From: JBOFLG01 sp051657745
GTDB taxonomy: Bacteria; Actinomycetota; Actinomycetes; Actinomycetales; Dermatophilaceae
Length of the DNA: 6,373 nucleotides
NCBI GenBank assembly: GCA_051657745.1
Contig: JBOFLG010000228.1
Coordinates: forward strand, 1-6,373
Direction: 5' to 3'
A program made the position numbers and the translations under genes. Every line of letters starts with the position of its first letter. Positions within the stretch are counted from its first letter, which is position 1. This document shows positions 4,179 to 6,373 of this stretch, piece by piece. The notes under the pieces are model-generated. The model was not told the origin of the DNA. It saw only the letters and a program-made list of their open reading frames with translations, and made no database searches.

Positions 4179-5861
4179 GTGAGGCCCGTCATCTTGCTGG
4201 TTGCTCCTGAGTACGCCGACCCGCTGACCGACGAGTTCGGCCGATACCGGCGCGACTACGACATCCGCACCACCGGCTCGGCGGCCGCGGCCGAGCGCTG
4301 TGCCACCGAGGTGGTGGCCGCCGGCGGCACCGTGGCGCTGGTCGTGAGCGAGTCCCGTCTTCCGGACGACTCCACCGCGGCGGCGCTGGCTCGCTGGCGG
4401 GCGGTCGTGCCCACCACCCGGCGGGTCATCGCCGCACACTGGTCGGTGTTTCTCGAGGACGCCGGCCCACTGCGTCCAGGGTTGGCGAAGGGTGCGTACG
4501 ACGCCTACCTGCTGATGCCGCGCGGGGTGCGCGACGAGGAGTTCCACGCGGCGATCACCGAGCTGCTCTCGGACTGGGGCTCCACGGTGGCCGCGCCCGA
4601 GGTCGAGGCGGTCCGGCTGGTCACGCCGCAGCCGACCGCCCTCACCAACCAGATCCGCGACCTCCTCGACCGGATGGGGATCCCGAACCGCACCTATCCA
4701 CCCGACAGCCAGGTGGGGCGTGAGTTGCTGGCCGCGGTCGGCGGGGCACCGGCCTTCCCGCTGGTCCAGACCGCCGACGGCGGCGTCATCACCCCGAGCC
4801 GGGTGCGCGACGTGGCACTACGGGTCTTCGGACAGCCCAGCCAGGGTGATCTCGACACCGTGGCCGACGTCGCTGTCGTCGGTGCCGGGCCGGCCGGCCT
4901 CGCGGCCGCCGTGTACGCCTCATCCGAGGGCCTGTCGACCGTGGTGCTCGAGGCCGAGGCGGTGGGCGGTCAAGCCGGCACGTCGTCGATGATCCGCAAC
5001 TATCTCGGTTTTCCCCGCGGCATCTCCGGGATGCGGCTCGCCCAGCGGGCCCGCAGCCAGGCAATCCGCTTCGGCACCCGCTTCTGCACCGGCTGGGAGG
5101 TCGAGCAACTGGTGCCGGGCACCGGTGGCGACCCGCACGTGCTGCGCACCGCCGGCGGCGAGGTGCGGGCGCGGACGGTCGTGGTCGCGGCCGGGGTCAC
5201 CTATCGTCGGCTGCGCTCCCCGGGGGTCGAACAACTCATCGGTCTCGGCGTGTTCTACGGCAGCGCGATGACCGCGGCGCGCGAGACCGAGGACGCCGAT
5301 GTCGTCGTGGTCGGTGGCGGGAACTCGGCCGGCCAGGCCGCGATCCACCTGGCCCGCTTTGCCCGGTCGGTCACCATCCTGATCCGGCGCGAGAGCCTCG
5401 ACGCCACCATGTCGAGTTACCTCGTCCAGGAGATCGCGGTGAACGACCGGATCCGGGTGCAGCCGCGCAGCGAAGTCACCGACGGCGGGGCGGATGACGA
5501 GGGCCGCCTCGCCTGGATCACCGTGCGGGAGGTCGGCACCGCCACCGAGCAGCAGCGGCCGTGTCGCGGGCTCTTCCTGCTGCTCGGCGCGGAGCCGCGC
5601 TGCGACTGGCTCCCGGCGGAGGTCGAGCGCGACGACCGTGGCTTCGTACTCACCGGCCGCGACGTCCCCCGCCGAGCTTGGACGGACGACCGCCCGCCGG
5701 CCGATCTCGCGACCACCGCGCCCGGCGTGTTCGCGGTGGGCGACATCCGCGCCGGGTCCATGAAACGGGTCGCCTCGGCCAGCGGAGAGGGCGCCTCGGT
5801 CGTGCCGCTGGTGCATACCTGGTTGGAGTCCTTACCCGAAAGGACTGGCGCCCAGGCCTGA
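4179..5861 (+). CDS. fused pseudo-receiver / glutaredoxin-like / thioredoxin-reductase-like flavoprotein
   Basis: The 560-aa protein matches the architecture annotated as fused response regulator/thioredoxin-disulfide reductase. Residues 1-135 resemble a receiver domain ending in the family's LLSDW. Residues 143-218 resemble a glutaredoxin-like fold (VRLVTPQPT, then AFPLVQTADGGVITPS). From 228 on is the reductase: FAD motif VVGAGPAGLAAA (233-244), GGQAGTSSMIRNYLGFP (263-279), NADPH motif VVGGGNSAGQAA (377-388), MSSYLV, and the C-terminal FAD motif FAVGDIRAGS. It is probably a cytosolic FAD/NAD(P)H oxidoreductase. The usual CATC redox pair is missing: the segment before the NADPH motif reads FYGSAMTA (359-366), and the whole protein has no CxxC. 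The receiver also lacks its key residues (see findings). So electron transfer to thioredoxin by the standard route is unlikely; the substrate is unknown. The frame is open back to a TTG at 4119, but GTG 4179, beginning MRPVILLVAPEY just behind a -10 box, is the better start. A terminator hairpin follows. Confidence 0.88.
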   Translation: MRPVILLVAPEYADPLTDEFGRYRRDYDIRTTGSAAAAERCATEVVAAGGTVALVVSESRLPDDSTAAALARWRAVVPTTRRVIAAHWSVFLEDAGPLRPGLAKGAYDAYLLMPRGVRDEEFHAAITELLSDWGSTVAAPEVEAVRLVTPQPTALTNQIRDLLDRMGIPNRTYPPDSQVGRELLAAVGGAPAFPLVQTADGGVITPSRVRDVALRVFGQPSQGDLDTVADVAVVGAGPAGLAAAVYASSEGLSTVVLEAEAVGGQAGTSSMIRNYLGFPRGISGMRLAQRARSQAIRFGTRFCTGWEVEQLVPGTGGDPHVLRTAGGEVRARTVVVAAGVTYRRLRSPGVEQLIGLGVFYGSAMTAARETEDADVVVVGGGNSAGQAAIHLARFARSVTILIRRESLDATMSSYLVQEIAVNDRIRVQPRSEVTDGGADDEGRLAWITVREVGTATEQQRPCRGLFLLLGAEPRCDWLPAEVERDDRGFVLTGRDVPRRAWTDDRPPADLATTAPGVFAVGDIRAGSMKRVASASGEGASVVPLVHTWLESLPERTGAQA

Positions 5862-5877
5862 TCCGGTGTGGACTGTG

Positions 5878-5903
5878 ACCGCTCCCGTCCGCGGGAGCGG
5901 TTT
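5878..5903 (+). terminator. Intrinsic terminator after the flavoprotein gene
   Basis: ACCGCTCCC (5878-5886) pairs perfectly with GGGAGCGGT (5893-5901), a 9-bp stem with a 6-nt loop, followed by TTTCC. It begins 16 nt after the stop codon. The T-run is short but the stem is strong. It separates the flavoprotein from the small gene downstream, implying that gene has its own promoter or is fed by read-through. Confidence 0.7.
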
Positions 5904-5917
5904 CCTGTCCCCGAGAG

Positions 5918-5929
5918 TGAGGAGGTGGC
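5918..5929 (+). promoter_or_regulatory. Strong ribosome binding site of the small gene
   Basis: AGGAGGT, ending at 5926, is a near-complete anti-16S match 3 nt before the GTG at 5930. It is by far the best Shine-Dalgarno sequence in the window and fixes the start of the 63-aa protein, which is likely translated at a high rate. Confidence 0.75.
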
Positions 5930-6121
5930 GTGAGTATCTTCGACAGCGCCAAGGAGAAGATTCAGCAGCTGGCTGACAGCAACCCCGACAAGGTCGAGGA
6001 GTTGAGCGACCAGGCCATCGAGCGTGGCGGCGACGCCATCGACAGTGCCACGGGCGGCAAGTTCGCCGAGCACATCGACACCGCTCAGGCCAAGGGTGAC
6101 GAGGCCGTCGGCCAGGGCTGA
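5930..6121 (+). CDS. MT0933-like small protein (Rv0909-type antitoxin family)
   Basis: This 63-aa acidic, helical protein (MSIFDSAKEKIQQLADSNPD...) resembles the MT0933/Rv0909 family. Shared features are the start (M-[SG]-hydrophobic-[FL]-D-x-[AV]-K), a central helix with an AGD/GGD-like turn (ERGGDAIDSATGGKFAEHID) and a short C-terminal tail. It has no signal peptide, membrane segment or cysteine. In Mycobacterium tuberculosis Rv0909 was described as the antitoxin of Rv0910, an SRPBCC-fold protein, but most relatives occur alone and their role is not settled. No partner gene follows here: a strong hairpin and a convergent gene come next. The strong ribosome site suggests abundant expression. 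A general stress or storage-type role is as plausible as an antitoxin role. Confidence 0.75.
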   Translation: MSIFDSAKEKIQQLADSNPDKVEELSDQAIERGGDAIDSATGGKFAEHIDTAQAKGDEAVGQG

Positions 6122-6138
6122 CGATCCCGCTGACGAAT

Positions 6139-6170
6139 CGGTGCCCCCGACCACGCGGTCGGGGGCACCG
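6139..6170. terminator. Bidirectional terminator hairpin
   Basis: CGGTGCCCCCGACC (6139-6152) and GGTCGGGGGCACCG (6157-6170) form a perfect 14-bp stem with an ACGC loop. It lies 17 nt after the small gene's stop and 5 nt beyond the stop of the convergent minus-strand gene, so it can serve both. There is no T-run on either side, as in many terminators of GC-rich actinobacteria. Confidence 0.75.
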
Positions 6171-6175
6171 GTGCG

Positions 6176-6373
6176 TCAACGGGAGGGCGACCGGTCGCGG
6201 CGCGGCAGACGACCGTTCGAGCCTGGCAGCAGGCCGAACGCCGCCAGGTCGCCATCGAGCTCGGTCTCCGTCGTCACGTACGCCAGGCGGGCAGAGGACG
6301 CATCGTCGGCGTGGACCGTGGTGAACACCGGTCCGGTCGACGGGTCGAGATCGAGCAGCGTCGCACTCCCGCC
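6176..6373 (-). CDS. C-terminal part of an unidentified protein (partial)
   Basis: A minus-strand frame is open from the window edge at 6373 to a TGA at 6178-6176, giving 65 residues that begin GGSATLLDLDPSTGPVFTTV and end in a basic tail (GRLPRRDRSPSR). Codon third positions are GC-rich as in neighbouring genes, and the stop is followed directly by a strong hairpin, both supporting a real gene. The start is outside the window. The sequence contains HADDASSARLAYV and a probable disordered Arg-rich C-terminus, but I do not recognise the family and assign no function. Confidence 0.6.
   Translation of the reverse strand, partial: GGSATLLDLDPSTGPVFTTVHADDASSARLAYVTTETELDGDLAAFGLLPGSNGRLPRRDRSPSR

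Noticed and set aside
4920..5816. A 298-codon minus-strand open frame antisense to the flavoprotein
   Set aside because: It is a mirror of the conserved FAD/NADPH-binding coding sequence with no homology signal of its own.
1..6373. tRNA, rRNA, insertion sequence or attachment site
   Set aside because: By eye I found no cloverleaf or T-arm signature, no transposase or integrase motif, and no terminal inverted repeats or paired direct repeats.

Overview
This is a GC-rich, densely coding stretch of a bacterial chromosome. Codons end mostly in G or C, GTG starts are common, and several genes appear to begin directly at a -10 box with no leader. Together with a def-miaA-dapF cluster and a small Rv0909/MT0933-type protein, this points to an actinobacterium. 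A member of the Micrococcales (for example Intrasporangiaceae) is a guess from the style of the proteins, not something proven here.

Layout, left to right. The 5' end of a minus-strand gene enters the window at 1-39. A plus-strand class I SAM-dependent methyltransferase of the RsmC-like type follows (202-813). It converges on, and overlaps by 20 bp, a two-gene toxin-antitoxin operon on the minus strand: a Phd/YefM-type antitoxin (1449 to 1171) followed by a VapC PIN-domain toxin (1171 to 794). To the right is a tightly overlapping minus-strand operon, read right to left: def (peptide deformylase), miaA (tRNA dimethylallyltransferase) and dapF (diaminopimelate epimerase). These three serve protein N-terminal maturation, tRNA anticodon-loop modification and lysine/cell-wall synthesis. 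Divergent from def, across only 68 bp, is a 560-aa plus-strand flavoprotein. It combines a degenerate response-regulator receiver, a glutaredoxin-like domain without cysteines and a thioredoxin-reductase-like module that lacks the CxxC redox pair. It ends at a hairpin terminator and is followed by a 63-aa MT0933-like small protein with a very strong ribosome binding site. A perfect 14-bp-stem hairpin then separates that gene from a convergent minus-strand gene, of which only the last 65 codons are present.

Most of the content is housekeeping. The less ordinary parts are the toxin-antitoxin module lying between dapF and the methyltransferase, with a palindromic candidate operator inside its promoter; the three-domain flavoprotein that has lost its phosphorylation residues and its disulfide; the orphan MT0933-like protein; and the recurring pattern of start codons sitting 5-7 nt behind a -10 hexamer, which suggests leaderless transcription. 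I did not find a CRISPR array, insertion sequence, tRNA, rRNA or a convincing wholly new multi-gene system in this window.
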